42,237 nt of DNA from an uncultured Prochlorococcus sp. Its GTDB lineage: Bacteria > Cyanobacteriota > Cyanobacteriia > PCC-6307 > Cyanobiaceae. Shown piece after piece: positions 27,158 to 35,782 of the stretch. Each line of letters opens with the position of its first letter. The stretch's first letter is position 1. The notes under the pieces were generated by a model, which saw only the letters and a list, made by a program, of their open reading frames with translations, was not told where the DNA came from and did not search any database. The position numbers and the translations under genes are program-made. The DNA lies in contig CABZFV010000012.1 of assembly GCA_902525075.1 (NCBI GenBank), positions 1 to 42,237 of the forward strand, given 5' to 3'.

Positions 27158-27247
27158 TTATGAAGTAAATACAGGTAAACCTATTGTTGCAGTTGTTATG
27201 AGAGCCCCTGCAAAAATCAAGAAAGGTAGAAAAGGGTAGTTTTTCAA
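27158..27247 (-). CDS. 29-aa membrane miniprotein with TTG start
   Basis: A TTG-started frame of 29 codons encodes KNYPFLPFLIFAGALITTA followed by TIGLPVFTS, one hydrophobic segment with small residues and a Pro-flanked end. The composition is typical of tiny thylakoid or inner-membrane proteins and unlike random AT-rich translation. The start codon is the weak point. It lies between pstB and the 45-aa gene on the same strand. Confidence 0.4.
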   Translation of the reverse strand: MKNYPFLPFLIFAGALITTATIGLPVFTS

Positions 27248-27353
27248 AATAAACTTACTAAATCGAAACTACTATATAGGTATTTATACTGTTTGTCTAC
27301 CCTTTATCCGTTTTAAAGCTAAAAATCTTTCTTTTAAAAGTAAAAATTTAACA

Positions 27354-28163
27354 TCAGCCAAATTTACCTGATATATATTCCTGAGTAGTTTTTTCTTTTG
27401 GAGAATTAAAAATTTTCTTAGTAGAATCAAATTCAGCAAGATAGCCGACTTTCCCTCCATCACCATCTTCGTATTCAACTGCATTAAAGAAAGCAGTCAT
27501 ATCACTGACTCTTAATGCCTGCTGCATATTATGGGTAACGATTATTATTGTGTAATTCTTCTTAAGTTCGTGCATCGTCTCTTCTATTTTCAAAGTAGAG
27601 ATTGGATCTAAAGCTGAGCATGGCTCATCCATGAGAATTATTTCAGGCTCAATTGCAATGGTTCGAGCAATACATAATCTCTGTTGTTGTCCACCAGATA
27701 AAGAGTAACCACTATCATTTAATTTATCCTTACATTCACTCCATACAGCAGCTTTTCTCAAGGAACTTTCCACTAATTCATCCATATCTCCCGTAAAGCC
27801 ATTGATTCTTGCTCCGAATGCAATATTTTCGTAGATAGATTTTGGAAAAGGATTAGGTTGTTGAAAAACCATTCCGATTCTTCTTCTAACTTCAACTGGA
27901 TCTACTCTTTTGTCATAGATATTAGTTCCATCAAAGAGGACTGTCCCTTTTAACGAACAATTAGGGATTAAATCGTTCATTCTATTCAAAGCTCTAAGAA
28001 CGGTTGATTTACCACAACCAGAAGGGCCAATGAGTGAAGTTATATCTCCTGCTTCAAAATTTAAAAAAACATTTTTTACCGCTTCAAAAGTGCCATAACT
28101 AATAGAAACATCCTCAAGAGATAAAATGTTTTTCTTTTGCGACTTTTTAGTGTTTTTAATCAT
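27354..28163 (-). CDS. pstB: Phosphate ABC transporter ATPase PstB
   Basis: PstB powers high-affinity phosphate import with PstA, PstC and PstS. It has Walker [10 protein letters not shown] (46-54), the PstB-type Q-loop [10 protein letters not shown], signature LSGGQQQR (155-162) and Walker B IILMDEP (175-181). I chose the ATG at 28163 (269 aa), two residues past the pstA stop region. The frame opens earlier at 28199 but would overlap pstA by 35 bases. It is the last gene of pstC-pstA-pstB. Confidence 0.96.
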   Translation of the reverse strand: MIKNTKKSQKKNILSLEDVSISYGTFEAVKNVFLNFEAGDITSLIGPSGCGKSTVLRALNRMNDLIPNCSLKGTVLFDGTNIYDKRVDPVEVRRRIGMVFQQPNPFPKSIYENIAFGARINGFTGDMDELVESSLRKAAVWSECKDKLNDSGYSLSGGQQQRLCIARTIAIEPEIILMDEPCSALDPISTLKIEETMHELKKNYTIIIVTHNMQQALRVSDMTAFFNAVEYEDGDGGKVGYLAEFDSTKKIFNSPKEKTTQEYISGKFG

Positions 28164-28164
28164 T

Positions 28165-29064
28165 TCATACCCTCTTAGTTTTCTCAGTAAAAACGGCAAA
28201 TATCCTTGAAAAAATATTAACTGTTAGTATTGATATGACAAGAATAAAGGAAGCCGCCCAGGCTAGTTTATTCTGTGCATCATAAGGTTCAAGGGCAAAA
28301 TTATATATCAAAACAGCTAATGAGCCCATCTCGTAAAACAAATCTTCAAAACCTACTATGTAGTAGTAAGAAAATAAAGCAGTAAATATCAAAGGTGCTG
28401 TTTCGCCTGCAGCCCTTGCAATTCCAAGCACAACCCCAGTAGCAATAGATCTAAATGCTGTGGGTAAAGTTATTTTTAATATTGTTGTATACATACTTGC
28501 TCCTATGCCTAGAGAAGCATACCTTAATTCATTTGGTACTAACTTTAAACCTTCATCAGTAGTTTTTATAACTGTAGGCAACATCAATATTGAAAGAGCC
28601 ATACCTCCTGCAAAACCACTGTACATACTGCCAAATAAAATTTTTGTTGAAACGATTAAGGCATAAATAAATACACCGGCAATTATTGAAGGAACACCAG
28701 CTAAAACATTAACTCCGAATCTAATAAATTTTGAAAAAGGTCCTCCTTTTGAATATTCAGCTAGATATATGCCACCGCCAACACCTACTGGTATGGCAAT
28801 AATTGAAGCAATAGTTGTAATAACTAGTGTCCCAATTAATGCAGGATTAATTCCTCCCGCATCTAAATCATCTCCAGGAGGATTTGGTTCTAAAGTAAAT
28901 AATTCTGGTGTGATTTGAGCTCCCCCTTTAATAAGAATATATGTAACCACAAAAATCAAAGGAAGAATTGCAATGAGTGCACAAAAAACTGATAAAGAAG
29001 TAAAGAATTTATCTCCTACATTTCGTGATAGTTTTTTTTGGTAATAAAGAGAATTCATAATCAT
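28165..29064 (-). CDS. pstA: Phosphate ABC transporter permease PstA
   Basis: This is one of the two inner-membrane channel subunits of the Pst importer, 299 aa with about six membrane helices. The cytoplasmic coupling loop reads [20 protein letters not shown], the EAA-like motif where PstB docks. The N-terminal region has the long periplasmic loop with [18 protein letters not shown], typical of PstA. It starts directly after pstC (no gap) and is one base from pstB. Confidence 0.95.
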   Translation of the reverse strand: MIMNSLYYQKKLSRNVGDKFFTSLSVFCALIAILPLIFVVTYILIKGGAQITPELFTLEPNPPGDDLDAGGINPALIGTLVITTIASIIAIPVGVGGGIYLAEYSKGGPFSKFIRFGVNVLAGVPSIIAGVFIYALIVSTKILFGSMYSGFAGGMALSILMLPTVIKTTDEGLKLVPNELRYASLGIGASMYTTILKITLPTAFRSIATGVVLGIARAAGETAPLIFTALFSYYYIVGFEDLFYEMGSLAVLIYNFALEPYDAQNKLAWAASFILVISILTVNIFSRIFAVFTEKTKRV

Positions 29065-30012
29065 CTAATATTTGAGACTAAATTTCTTAACTAGCCATTG
29101 AGCAAAGATATTAACCACTAAAGATAGGATCATTAGTACAAAAGCCGCATAAAAAAGTGATGAGACCTGACTTCCATCGGCTTCACCAAACTGGTTTGCA
29201 AGCATAGAAGAGATGGTATATCCAGGAGATAATAGTGACCAACTAAATACATTAGAATTTCCAATAATCATCGTGACAGCCATGGTTTCACCCATTGCCC
29301 TGCCTAACGCCAATAGAACACCTGCCATAATTCCTGATAATGCCGCAGGCAAAATTACCGAAAATATAGTTTTCCATCTACTTGCACCAATTCCATAGGA
29401 AGCATTTCTAAGCTTTTTGGGAACTTGATTCAGACTATCTCTAGCTATCGAGGTCACTATTGGTAAAAGCATTACCACTAAAATTATTATCGCTAAAAGT
29501 GAATTCCGACCTGCAGGCTCCGAACTAAATAAAGTAATCCAACCAAAGAATTTATGTAAAAAAACAAAAAACTCTCTAAAGAAAGGTTCCATAACAAATA
29601 TCGCCCATAATCCCAATACGACAGATGGTATAGCTGCTAGTAATTCAACAAATGAACCTACTATTTCTCTGACAAATTTCGGAACAAAATCCTCTGTAAT
29701 AAATATCGCAGTTCCAACACCTAAAGGGATAGTAATCAATAATGAAAGAAGAGAAGTAACTAATGTCCCATATATTGCTGTAAAAGCTCCATATTCATCT
29801 TTTACTGGATTCCATTCAGAAGTTACTAGAAAATTTAAGCCATACCTTGAAAATGATTCAAATGACTGAAAAAAGACTACTAAAATAATTCCAAAAAGTA
29901 CTATTGCAACAAGACTAGACAAGGCTAGGGTTGTATTTTTAAAGATTAAATCTATATTTTTTTCAATTCCGAATCTTTTACGATTCTTGAAAAGAGTTAA
30001 TTTCTCTTCCAT
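29065..30012 (-). CDS. pstC: Phosphate ABC transporter permease PstC
   Basis: This is the second channel subunit of the Pst importer, 315 aa with about six helices. The EAA-like coupling loop is ARDSLNQVPKKLRNASYGIG and the following membrane block contains RAMGETMAVTMIIGN, typical of PstC. It is the first gene of the pstCAB run. The 5' region (30013-30156) contains several TTAAC/TTAAG-type hexamers, but not in the clean 11-bp phase seen before pstS or the phosphatase. Confidence 0.95.
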   Translation of the reverse strand: MEEKLTLFKNRKRFGIEKNIDLIFKNTTLALSSLVAIVLFGIILVVFFQSFESFSRYGLNFLVTSEWNPVKDEYGAFTAIYGTLVTSLLSLLITIPLGVGTAIFITEDFVPKFVREIVGSFVELLAAIPSVVLGLWAIFVMEPFFREFFVFLHKFFGWITLFSSEPAGRNSLLAIIILVVMLLPIVTSIARDSLNQVPKKLRNASYGIGASRWKTIFSVILPAALSGIMAGVLLALGRAMGETMAVTMIIGNSNVFSWSLLSPGYTISSMLANQFGEADGSQVSSLFYAAFVLMILSLVVNIFAQWLVKKFSLKY

Positions 30013-30189
30013 TAAAAAAAGAATATTTCTATAAATGTACTACTAAATATTGGAAAAGACTTTAAGAGGGGTTAAAGGTATAAGAAAGTCATGAAAAGTT
30101 AACATCCTTAAATTAATTTCTTCAAAAATTTTTTCTTTAACTTTACTTAACCATAGGTGAATATTATTTATGGAATAGAAACTGAGGGA

Positions 30190-30396
30190 ATGTTTAAATA
30201 CAGGGAATTTATAGCTCAAATCAAATATAAAGAAGTAATATCTTCTCCTGTATATTTTATTCCTGTTTTGCTTCTATCAATAATGATTATTATAGAAGGT
30301 TTTCACATCTTTAATCACAAACAAAATTGCAAAACTAAAGCTGAGTGGATGGAACAATCAGGAATGACTTATGACAGGGAATCAGAAGTTAACTAA
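30190..30396 (+). CDS. Small single-span membrane protein, 68 aa
   Basis: The frame has one membrane helix (VYFIPVLLLSIMIIIEGF) followed by a polar tail with NHKQNCKTKAEWMEQSG. It is open to a GTG at 30157 (79 aa). The ATG at 30190, preceded by GAGGGA, is chosen, although the spacing to the ATG is short. TTAAC-type repeats (CTTTAACT and CTTAACCA, 30135-30153) just upstream suggest phosphate control. It lies between pstC and arsR. Family unknown. Confidence 0.55.
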   Translation: MFKYREFIAQIKYKEVISSPVYFIPVLLLSIMIIIEGFHIFNHKQNCKTKAEWMEQSGMTYDRESEVN

Positions 30397-30414
30397 TAAA
30401 ATATAAAATATAAT

Positions 30415-30735
30415 TTATTCACAACAACGTTTTCTATTTGAGGAATAATCTGTCAAAGAAGTTATCCATTCCTTGATCAAAAAGAAAGGTTCTTTATTTA
30501 GGCTGTAATACACCCATCTACCTTCTTGCCTATCTGAGATAAGACCAGCTTCCTTCAGAATTTTTATGTGATATGAAATTCTTGATTGAGACAATTTAGT
30601 TAATTTCATAATATCGCAAACACAAACTTCTCCATCCATCATTAGATCAATTATTTCTAGCCTAAAAGGATCAGAAAATGAAACCATAAACTTAGATATA
30701 TTTTCTTTTTTTACTTTGCTACTCTCTTTTAACAA
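30415..30735 (-). CDS. arsR: ArsR/SmtB-family repressor
   Basis: A 106-aa winged-helix repressor. The metal/metalloid motif is EVCVCD (Cys38 and Cys40) in the recognition region; the DNA-recognition helix lies in KLSQSRISYHIKILKEAGL (48-66). A further CysCys pair sits at the C-terminus (RKRCCE), a possible extra arsenite ligand. ArsR releases DNA on binding As(III). It is divergent from the GAPDH gene, with two operator sites between, so it probably controls both itself and the GAPDH-ArsJ genes. Confidence 0.92.
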   Translation of the reverse strand: MLKESSKVKKENISKFMVSFSDPFRLEIIDLMMDGEVCVCDIMKLTKLSQSRISYHIKILKEAGLISDRQEGRWVYYSLNKEPFFLIKEWITSLTDYSSNRKRCCE

Positions 30736-30789
30736 TTTTAAAGTATCTAGATTCTTTTAAATATAGCTTAAATAAAAAAGATTTCATTA

Positions 30790-30827
30790 ATCAAAACATC
30801 TTGATACATCAAAATATTTTGATGTAT
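30790..30827. promoter_or_regulatory. Two tandem ArsR operators
   Basis: Two matches to ATCAA-N6-TTGAT, the ArsR type of site, lie at 30790-30805 and 30808-30823, with centres 18 bp apart. The second sits inside a perfect 24-bp palindrome, ATACATCAAAAT/ATTTTGATGTAT (30804-30827). They are in the arsR-GAPDH gap, so a bound dimer pair would cover both promoters. The sequence is direct; binding is inferred from the family. Confidence 0.8.
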
Positions 30828-30852
30828 GATTTATATAGAAAATTTCAAAGTT

Positions 30853-31875
30853 ATGAAAATTGGAATTAATGGTTTTGGAAGAATTGGCAGATTAGTTTTC
30901 AGAGCATTATGGGATAGAGCTGATATAGAAATAACTCATATAAATGAGATAGCAGGAGATTCGAATGCCGCTGCGCATTTACTCGAATTCGATTCAGTCC
31001 ATGGCAGATGGGGGAAAGATATAAAGGTTAAAGAAGAAGAAATAATAATTGAGGGAAAGAAATTAGACTACACATCTTTTAAAAATTATCTTGATGTTCC
31101 TTGGGAAAAATCTTCTGTAGATATTATTTTGGAATGTACAGGAAAGAATAAAAAGCCAGACAAACTAAATCCCTATTTTGATTCTCTTGGGATGAAAAGA
31201 GTAATAGTAGCTTGTCCAGTTAAAGGAGTTGTTGCAGAGGCCGAATCACTTAATATTGTTTACGGTATAAATCAAAGTCTTTACGACCCTTCCAAACATA
31301 AATTAGTAACTGCTGCATCTTGCACTACAAATTGTTTAGCTCCAATAGTAAAGGTAATCAATGAAAATTTTTCTATTAAGCACGGCGCTATTACAACTAT
31401 TCACGATGTTACCAACACTCAAGTTCCTGTAGATTTTTATAAAAGTGATTTGAGGAGAGCAAGAGGATGTATGCAAAGTTTAATCCCTACTACCACTGGA
31501 TCTGCTAAAGCTATTGCTGAGATCTTTCCAGAATTAAAAGGAAAATTAAATGGGCATGCAGTAAGAGTTCCTCTACTTAATGGCTCTTTAACTGATGCAG
31601 TTTTTGAATTAAATAAAGAAGTGACAACTGAACAAGTAAATTTGGCACTAAAGGAAGCTTCAGAAACTTATTTAAAAGGAATTCTTGGCTACGAGGAAAG
31701 ACCTTTAGTTTCTGCAGATTATGTAAATGACTCTAGAAGTTCAATAGTTGATAGTTTATCAACGATGGTTGTTAATTCAAATTTATTAAAGATATACGCT
31801 TGGTATGACAACGAGTGGGGTTACAGCTGCAGACTTGCAGATCTTACTGAATATGTAATCAAAAAAGAGATTTAA
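30853..31875 (+). CDS. gap: Glyceraldehyde-3-phosphate dehydrogenase (arsenate-linked)
   Basis: A 340-aa GAPDH: NAD-binding [14 protein letters not shown] at the start, active-site AASCTTNC (Cys157) and C-terminal [11 protein letters not shown]. The frame opens earlier (30826), inside the ArsR palindrome, but the ATG at 30853 gives the family N-terminus. Adjacent to an ArsJ exporter and an ArsR repressor, it is likely the arsenate-dedicated copy: GAPDH uses arsenate instead of phosphate to form 1-arseno-3-phosphoglycerate, which ArsJ exports. A separate photosynthetic GAPDH should exist elsewhere in the genome. Confidence 0.95.
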   Translation: MKIGINGFGRIGRLVFRALWDRADIEITHINEIAGDSNAAAHLLEFDSVHGRWGKDIKVKEEEIIIEGKKLDYTSFKNYLDVPWEKSSVDIILECTGKNKKPDKLNPYFDSLGMKRVIVACPVKGVVAEAESLNIVYGINQSLYDPSKHKLVTAASCTTNCLAPIVKVINENFSIKHGAITTIHDVTNTQVPVDFYKSDLRRARGCMQSLIPTTTGSAKAIAEIFPELKGKLNGHAVRVPLLNGSLTDAVFELNKEVTTEQVNLALKEASETYLKGILGYEERPLVSADYVNDSRSSIVDSLSTMVVNSNLLKIYAWYDNEWGYSCRLADLTEYVIKKEI

Positions 31876-31886
31876 TTTATGTCTTT

Positions 31887-33146
31887 ATGAAGTTATCTAA
31901 TATTCAACAATATAGTGTTGTAACAGCAAACTATTGGGCGTTCACGCTTACTGACGGCGCATTAAGATTATTAGTTGTTGGTCACTTTCATGAGCTAGGT
32001 TACACAACTCTACAAATTGCTTTACTTTTCCTTTTTTATGAGTTTTTTGGAATAATTACTAATCTTTATGGTGGCTGGATAGGAGCAAGATATGGATTAA
32101 GGCTTACTTTATGGATTGGGACTATCCTGCAAATCATCGCTCTTTTTATGCTTATTCCAGTTAAGGAAGATTGGCCAGTAATTTTTAGTGTCGCATACGT
32201 TATGGTTGCTCAAGCAGTTAGTGGGATAGCAAAAGATTTAAACAAAATGAGTGCTAAAAGTGCTGTTAAGACAGTAGTCCCAGAGACAAATGATGGCAAT
32301 GATACTGGCCAAAAACAACTTTTTAAATGGGTTGCTATTTTAACTGGATCTAAAAATGCTCTTAAGGGAGTTGGCTTTTTCTTGGGTGGACTTTTATATA
32401 AGTTATTTGGATTCAATAATGCTGTAGGAATTATGGGTTTTGGACTCTGCTTAGCCTTTTTATTGACATTAATTTTACCTGGAGAAATTGGCAAGATGAA
32501 AACCAAACCAGCTTTTAATGATCTTTTTTCAAAATCAAACGCCATAAATATTCTTTCTGCAGCAAGATTCTTTCTTTTTGGAGCAAGAGATGTTTGGTTT
32601 GTTGTAGCTCTTCCAGTATTCCTAGATATGGCATTTGGTTGGGACTACATGGAAATAGGATTATTTCTTGGGGCCTGGGTAATAGGTTATGGAATTGTTC
32701 AGGCTTCTGCTCCAGCAATTAGAAAGATATGGGGCCAGAAAGAAAGTCCAGATCGTAAAGCCATCCAATTTTGGAGTGCCGTATTAATGGTAATACCATC
32801 TTTGATAGGAGTCGCATTATGGAGAGAAAGTTCTCCATCTATAGCAATAATTTTAGGACTTACTATTTTTGGATTTGTTTTTGCAATGAATTCCTCCACA
32901 CATTCTTATATGATTTTGGCCTACTCTGATAATGAAAAAGTCAGTTTAAATGTTGGCTTCTATTACATGGCAAATGCTGCTGGAAGACTAGTTGGAACAT
33001 TACTATCTGGCTTACTATTTATGATTGGGAGAAATCCGAGTATTGGTCTTCAATATTGTCTTTATTTTTCATCACTTCTAATATTCTTATCTTGGATTTC
33101 GAGTCTTAAATTACCAACAATGAAACAAAGCTTATCAGCTCCATAA
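31887..33146 (+). CDS. arsJ: ArsJ-like organoarsenical MFS exporter
   Basis: A 419-aa major facilitator with about twelve membrane helices. The N-terminal ANYWAFTLTDGALRLLVVGH and the loop GGWIGARYGLRLTLWIG match the ArsJ group as I know it. ArsJ exports 1-arseno-3-phosphoglycerate, which then breaks down to arsenate outside. It follows the GAPDH gene by 11 bases, the known functional pair. Substrate assignment rests on family and neighbours. Confidence 0.85.
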   Translation: MKLSNIQQYSVVTANYWAFTLTDGALRLLVVGHFHELGYTTLQIALLFLFYEFFGIITNLYGGWIGARYGLRLTLWIGTILQIIALFMLIPVKEDWPVIFSVAYVMVAQAVSGIAKDLNKMSAKSAVKTVVPETNDGNDTGQKQLFKWVAILTGSKNALKGVGFFLGGLLYKLFGFNNAVGIMGFGLCLAFLLTLILPGEIGKMKTKPAFNDLFSKSNAINILSAARFFLFGARDVWFVVALPVFLDMAFGWDYMEIGLFLGAWVIGYGIVQASAPAIRKIWGQKESPDRKAIQFWSAVLMVIPSLIGVALWRESSPSIAIILGLTIFGFVFAMNSSTHSYMILAYSDNEKVSLNVGFYYMANAAGRLVGTLLSGLLFMIGRNPSIGLQYCLYFSSLLIFLSWISSLKLPTMKQSLSAP

Positions 33147-33176
33147 AGACTAATTTTTAGGAATTAGAATATTTTA

Positions 33177-34403
33177 ATGGCAAAAATATCCTTAATTGAA
33201 CTTGCAAAAACTTTCCTAAAAATTGGTATTTTAAGTTTTGGAGGACCCTATGCTCATATTTCCTTATTCGAAGATGAACTTATAAATAATAAAAAATTGA
33301 TATCAAATCAATCTTTTGAAAAAGGTATTGGATTATGTCAAATACTTCCAGGACCAATATCTACTCAATTGGCAATATATATAGGTCTTAAATTAAATGG
33401 TTATCTTGGTGGATTGATATCAGGTATAAGTTTCATTATCCCAGGATTCATTTCGGTATTAGTTCTTAGTTTTTTTTGGCAAATTGGTTCTGGTTCAAAA
33501 TTCTTAACAGATTTAATTTATTTTAATCCGCCTATTATTGCAGGAATAATTTTTTCATTCTCATTAGTTCTATTAAAAAAAAGATTAAAGTTTGATCGAA
33601 TATTATTCTCCAGCTCAATATTATTTCTACTTATATTTGCTAAATATAATAGTATTCAATTTCCACTCATAACAATTCTTAGTATTGCAGGATTGACAAA
33701 TATATTTTTAAAGAAATTCAAAAATATTTTTTATAGCTTGGTCCCTTTATCTATATTTTCAACAACCTCATTTTTGATTAGCTCGGTCTTTTTAGATATA
33801 TCAAAGTTTTATAATTTTTTAAGAGAGTCTATAACCTCAAAGTTTTTAGTAGATTACCTTAATCTGTTTTTTTTCTTCTTTAAATCGGGACTTTTTATTT
33901 TTGGAGGTGGATTAGTAATCATTCCTCTTATGAGTGATTATGTTATCTCGCAAGGATGGTTAACAAATAATGAATTTATAGATGGAATAATGATTAGCCA
34001 AATAACACCTGGGCCTGTCTTATTAATTACAAGTTTTATTGGATATAAAGCGGGGTTTTCGGTCGGAGGAATAAATGAAGCTTTAAAGTATTCATTAATA
34101 TCAACTTTTGCAATTTTTTTACCAAGTTTTTTATTGATTTTTGTTTTTGGAAAAGGCTTTATAAAAAACAGAATTAAATCGATTAATTACTTTATCGAAG
34201 GAGTAATCAATACAATTCCAGGAGCAGTTATTTTTTCTGGATTTAATTTAATTGAAGATAGTTTTTCATCAAAATACTTTTTAATTAGCTCTATTTTTAT
34301 AGTTTTAATCTCCACACTATTATCTTTTTTAAAAATAGTTCCAACATACATACTTATTCTTTTTTCTTTAATATTAGGCTTGTCAAAATATTTGTTTGCA
34401 TAA
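33177..34403 (+). CDS. chrA: ChrA-type chromate transporter
   Basis: A 408-aa two-half CHR-family transporter. Each half carries the FGGP/FGGG motif: [17 protein letters not shown] near residue 18 and [18 protein letters not shown] near 235. PGPISTQL and [14 protein letters not shown] repeat at matching positions. CHR proteins expel chromate or move related oxyanions. It begins 30 bases after arsJ and may be in the same transcript. A terminator follows its stop. Confidence 0.9.
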   Translation: MAKISLIELAKTFLKIGILSFGGPYAHISLFEDELINNKKLISNQSFEKGIGLCQILPGPISTQLAIYIGLKLNGYLGGLISGISFIIPGFISVLVLSFFWQIGSGSKFLTDLIYFNPPIIAGIIFSFSLVLLKKRLKFDRILFSSSILFLLIFAKYNSIQFPLITILSIAGLTNIFLKKFKNIFYSLVPLSIFSTTSFLISSVFLDISKFYNFLRESITSKFLVDYLNLFFFFFKSGLFIFGGGLVIIPLMSDYVISQGWLTNNEFIDGIMISQITPGPVLLITSFIGYKAGFSVGGINEALKYSLISTFAIFLPSFLLIFVFGKGFIKNRIKSINYFIEGVINTIPGAVIFSGFNLIEDSFSSKYFLISSIFIVLISTLLSFLKIVPTYILILFSLILGLSKYLFA

Positions 34404-34404
34404 A

Positions 34405-34431
34405 AAAAGGAGGAAATAAATTCCTCCTTTT
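34405..34431. terminator. Bidirectional terminator between chrA and pstS
   Basis: AAAAGGAGGAA and TTCCTCCTTTT form an 11-bp stem with an ATAAA loop. It has A/T runs on both sides, so it can stop transcription from chrA on the plus strand and from pstS on the minus strand. Confidence 0.85.
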
Positions 34432-34448
34432 AAATATTGTCTTACGGT

Positions 34449-35444
34449 TTATTTACCGATTCTTTTTACAGCAGCTCTTGACTTCTCAAGAATATCTCCT
34501 TTTAAGGGGACAAATCCAAGTGATGGAGCTTTATCTTGATACTCGTCACTTAACAATGTATTAAAGGCTTGTTTGATAGCTTTAGTGTTTCTACCATTAC
34601 CCTCTTCATAAGCAAGTATCCATGTTAATGAAGCTATAGGGTATGCTCCTTTTGCAGTTGGGTTAGGATTTTTACCAGCAAGATTTTCATCTAGAGTAAT
34701 ACCATTAAGAGCCTTAGCTCCTGCTTCTACAGATGGTTTTAGAAACTCACCTGAAAGATTCTGAAGAGCAGCAGCTTTGACATTACCTTTTATGTAAGAC
34801 TGGTTAACATAACCAATTGCACCAGGAGTATTCTGGATAACACCTGCCACACCTGAATTACCTTTAGCACCAACGCCTGAAGGCCACTTAACTGATTTAC
34901 CAGTTCCTAATGTCCATGTTGGTGAAAATGCTTCCATAGAGTTTGTAAAAGCCTTAGTAGTTCCTGAACCATCAGAACGATGCGCCCAAGTTAACTTACC
35001 AGGCTTACAACCAACTTCCTTCCAGTTCTTGATCATACCCATAGCAACTTGAACAGCTTGCTCTTGAGTAAGTTTCAAATCGCAATCATAGTTATATCCA
35101 AAAGCAATAGTTCCTCCAACCATAGGAATCTGAACTAATCCTCTTGTTACCTTTGCTATATCTTTGGCCTTCATAGGATCATCAGAAGCACCAAAGTTTA
35201 CAGTCTGGTCAATAAATGCTTTTCTTCCAGAGCCTGAACCAACAGCTTGGTAATTAACTCTGGGACCGCCTGAAGATGCTAAATCTTTGAACCAACGAGT
35301 GTAAATTTTGGCAGGGAATGATGCTCCAGCACCACTTAATCTTGTTCTAGCAGAAACACTTGTGCCAGGAACACTTGTACCAGCAGCAATGGCTACTGCA
35401 GAAGTGAAAACCAAAGCTTTCTTAGCTATGTTCATGGGTGTCAT
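34449..35444 (-). CDS. pstS: Phosphate-binding protein PstS
   Basis: This is the periplasmic phosphate receptor for PstCAB. A signal peptide (AKKALVFTSAVAIAAG, cut near SVSA) precedes a mature domain that opens RLSGAGASFPAKIYTRWF. Phosphate-site blocks include AVGSGSGRKAF, FGASDDPM and RSDGSGTTKAF. The frame opens earlier at a GTG (35474), but ATG at 35444 (or 35435) gives a normal signal peptide. A three-repeat Pho box lies about 75-105 bases upstream. It stands apart from pstCAB, as is usual in this lineage. Confidence 0.95.
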   Translation of the reverse strand: MTPMNIAKKALVFTSAVAIAAGTSVPGTSVSARTRLSGAGASFPAKIYTRWFKDLASSGGPRVNYQAVGSGSGRKAFIDQTVNFGASDDPMKAKDIAKVTRGLVQIPMVGGTIAFGYNYDCDLKLTQEQAVQVAMGMIKNWKEVGCKPGKLTWAHRSDGSGTTKAFTNSMEAFSPTWTLGTGKSVKWPSGVGAKGNSGVAGVIQNTPGAIGYVNQSYIKGNVKAAALQNLSGEFLKPSVEAGAKALNGITLDENLAGKNPNPTAKGAYPIASLTWILAYEEGNGRNTKAIKQAFNTLLSDEYQDKAPSLGFVPLKGDILEKSRAAVKRIGK

Positions 35445-35518
35445 GATTAAATAAAGACTCCATATATATAGCACCGAATTTATACATAAATACTCATCAA
35501 TTAAAATTTTATCCTGTG

Positions 35519-35548
35519 GTTAATTAGTTCTTAACCCCTTCTTAAACT
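35519..35548 (+). promoter_or_regulatory. Three-repeat Pho box between pstS and the porin
   Basis: GTTAATTA (35519), CTTAACCC (35530) and CTTAAACT (35541) repeat at exactly 11 bases, the cyanobacterial Pho-box layout (8-bp units with 3-bp spacers). They lie 75-105 bases upstream of pstS but read on the plus strand, toward the porin. A TAAAAT -10-like hexamer for pstS is at 35506-35511. The rest of the 338-base gap is AT-rich, with the porin box at 35712-35730 and no gene that I can see. Confidence 0.75.
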
Positions 35549-35711
35549 ATGTGTCAATTCAACTTATTTACGTTTAGTTTTGAAAATATTTGAAAATAAA
35601 TAAATTTCAATTTTAAAATCTAATTCAAAAATATTCAAAAAATAAAAAAATTATTTTGTTTAATTAAAGAAAAGTTTAAAATCTCTTTAAATTTTCCTTC
35701 TGACCTAATTT

Positions 35712-35730
35712 CTTATTCTTTTCTTAACTT
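35712..35730 (+). promoter_or_regulatory. Two-repeat Pho box before the porin gene
   Basis: CTTATTCT (35712-35719) and CTTAACTT (35723-35730) are spaced by 11 bases. A TAATAT -10-like hexamer follows at 35755-35760. The first unit departs from consensus, so this is weaker than the pstS and phosphatase boxes. Confidence 0.5.
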
Positions 35731-35782
35731 TGATACGTTGACATGAATTTGGATTAATATCCATTTTTACGTGTTGAGGTTT

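Noticed and set aside
26993..27240. Plus-strand open frame of about 80 codons opposite the 45-aa and 29-aa genes
   Set aside because: It lacks a usable start until thirteen codons before its stop, and the minus-strand frames look more protein-like.
28164..28199. Upstream start for pstB overlapping pstA
   Set aside because: The extra twelve residues are not part of the family, and the ATG at 28163 gives normal spacing.
30013..30156. Pho box before pstC
   Set aside because: TTAAC/TTAAG-type hexamers are present, but their spacing (8 and 10 bases) does not keep the 11-base phase, so I did not call a site.
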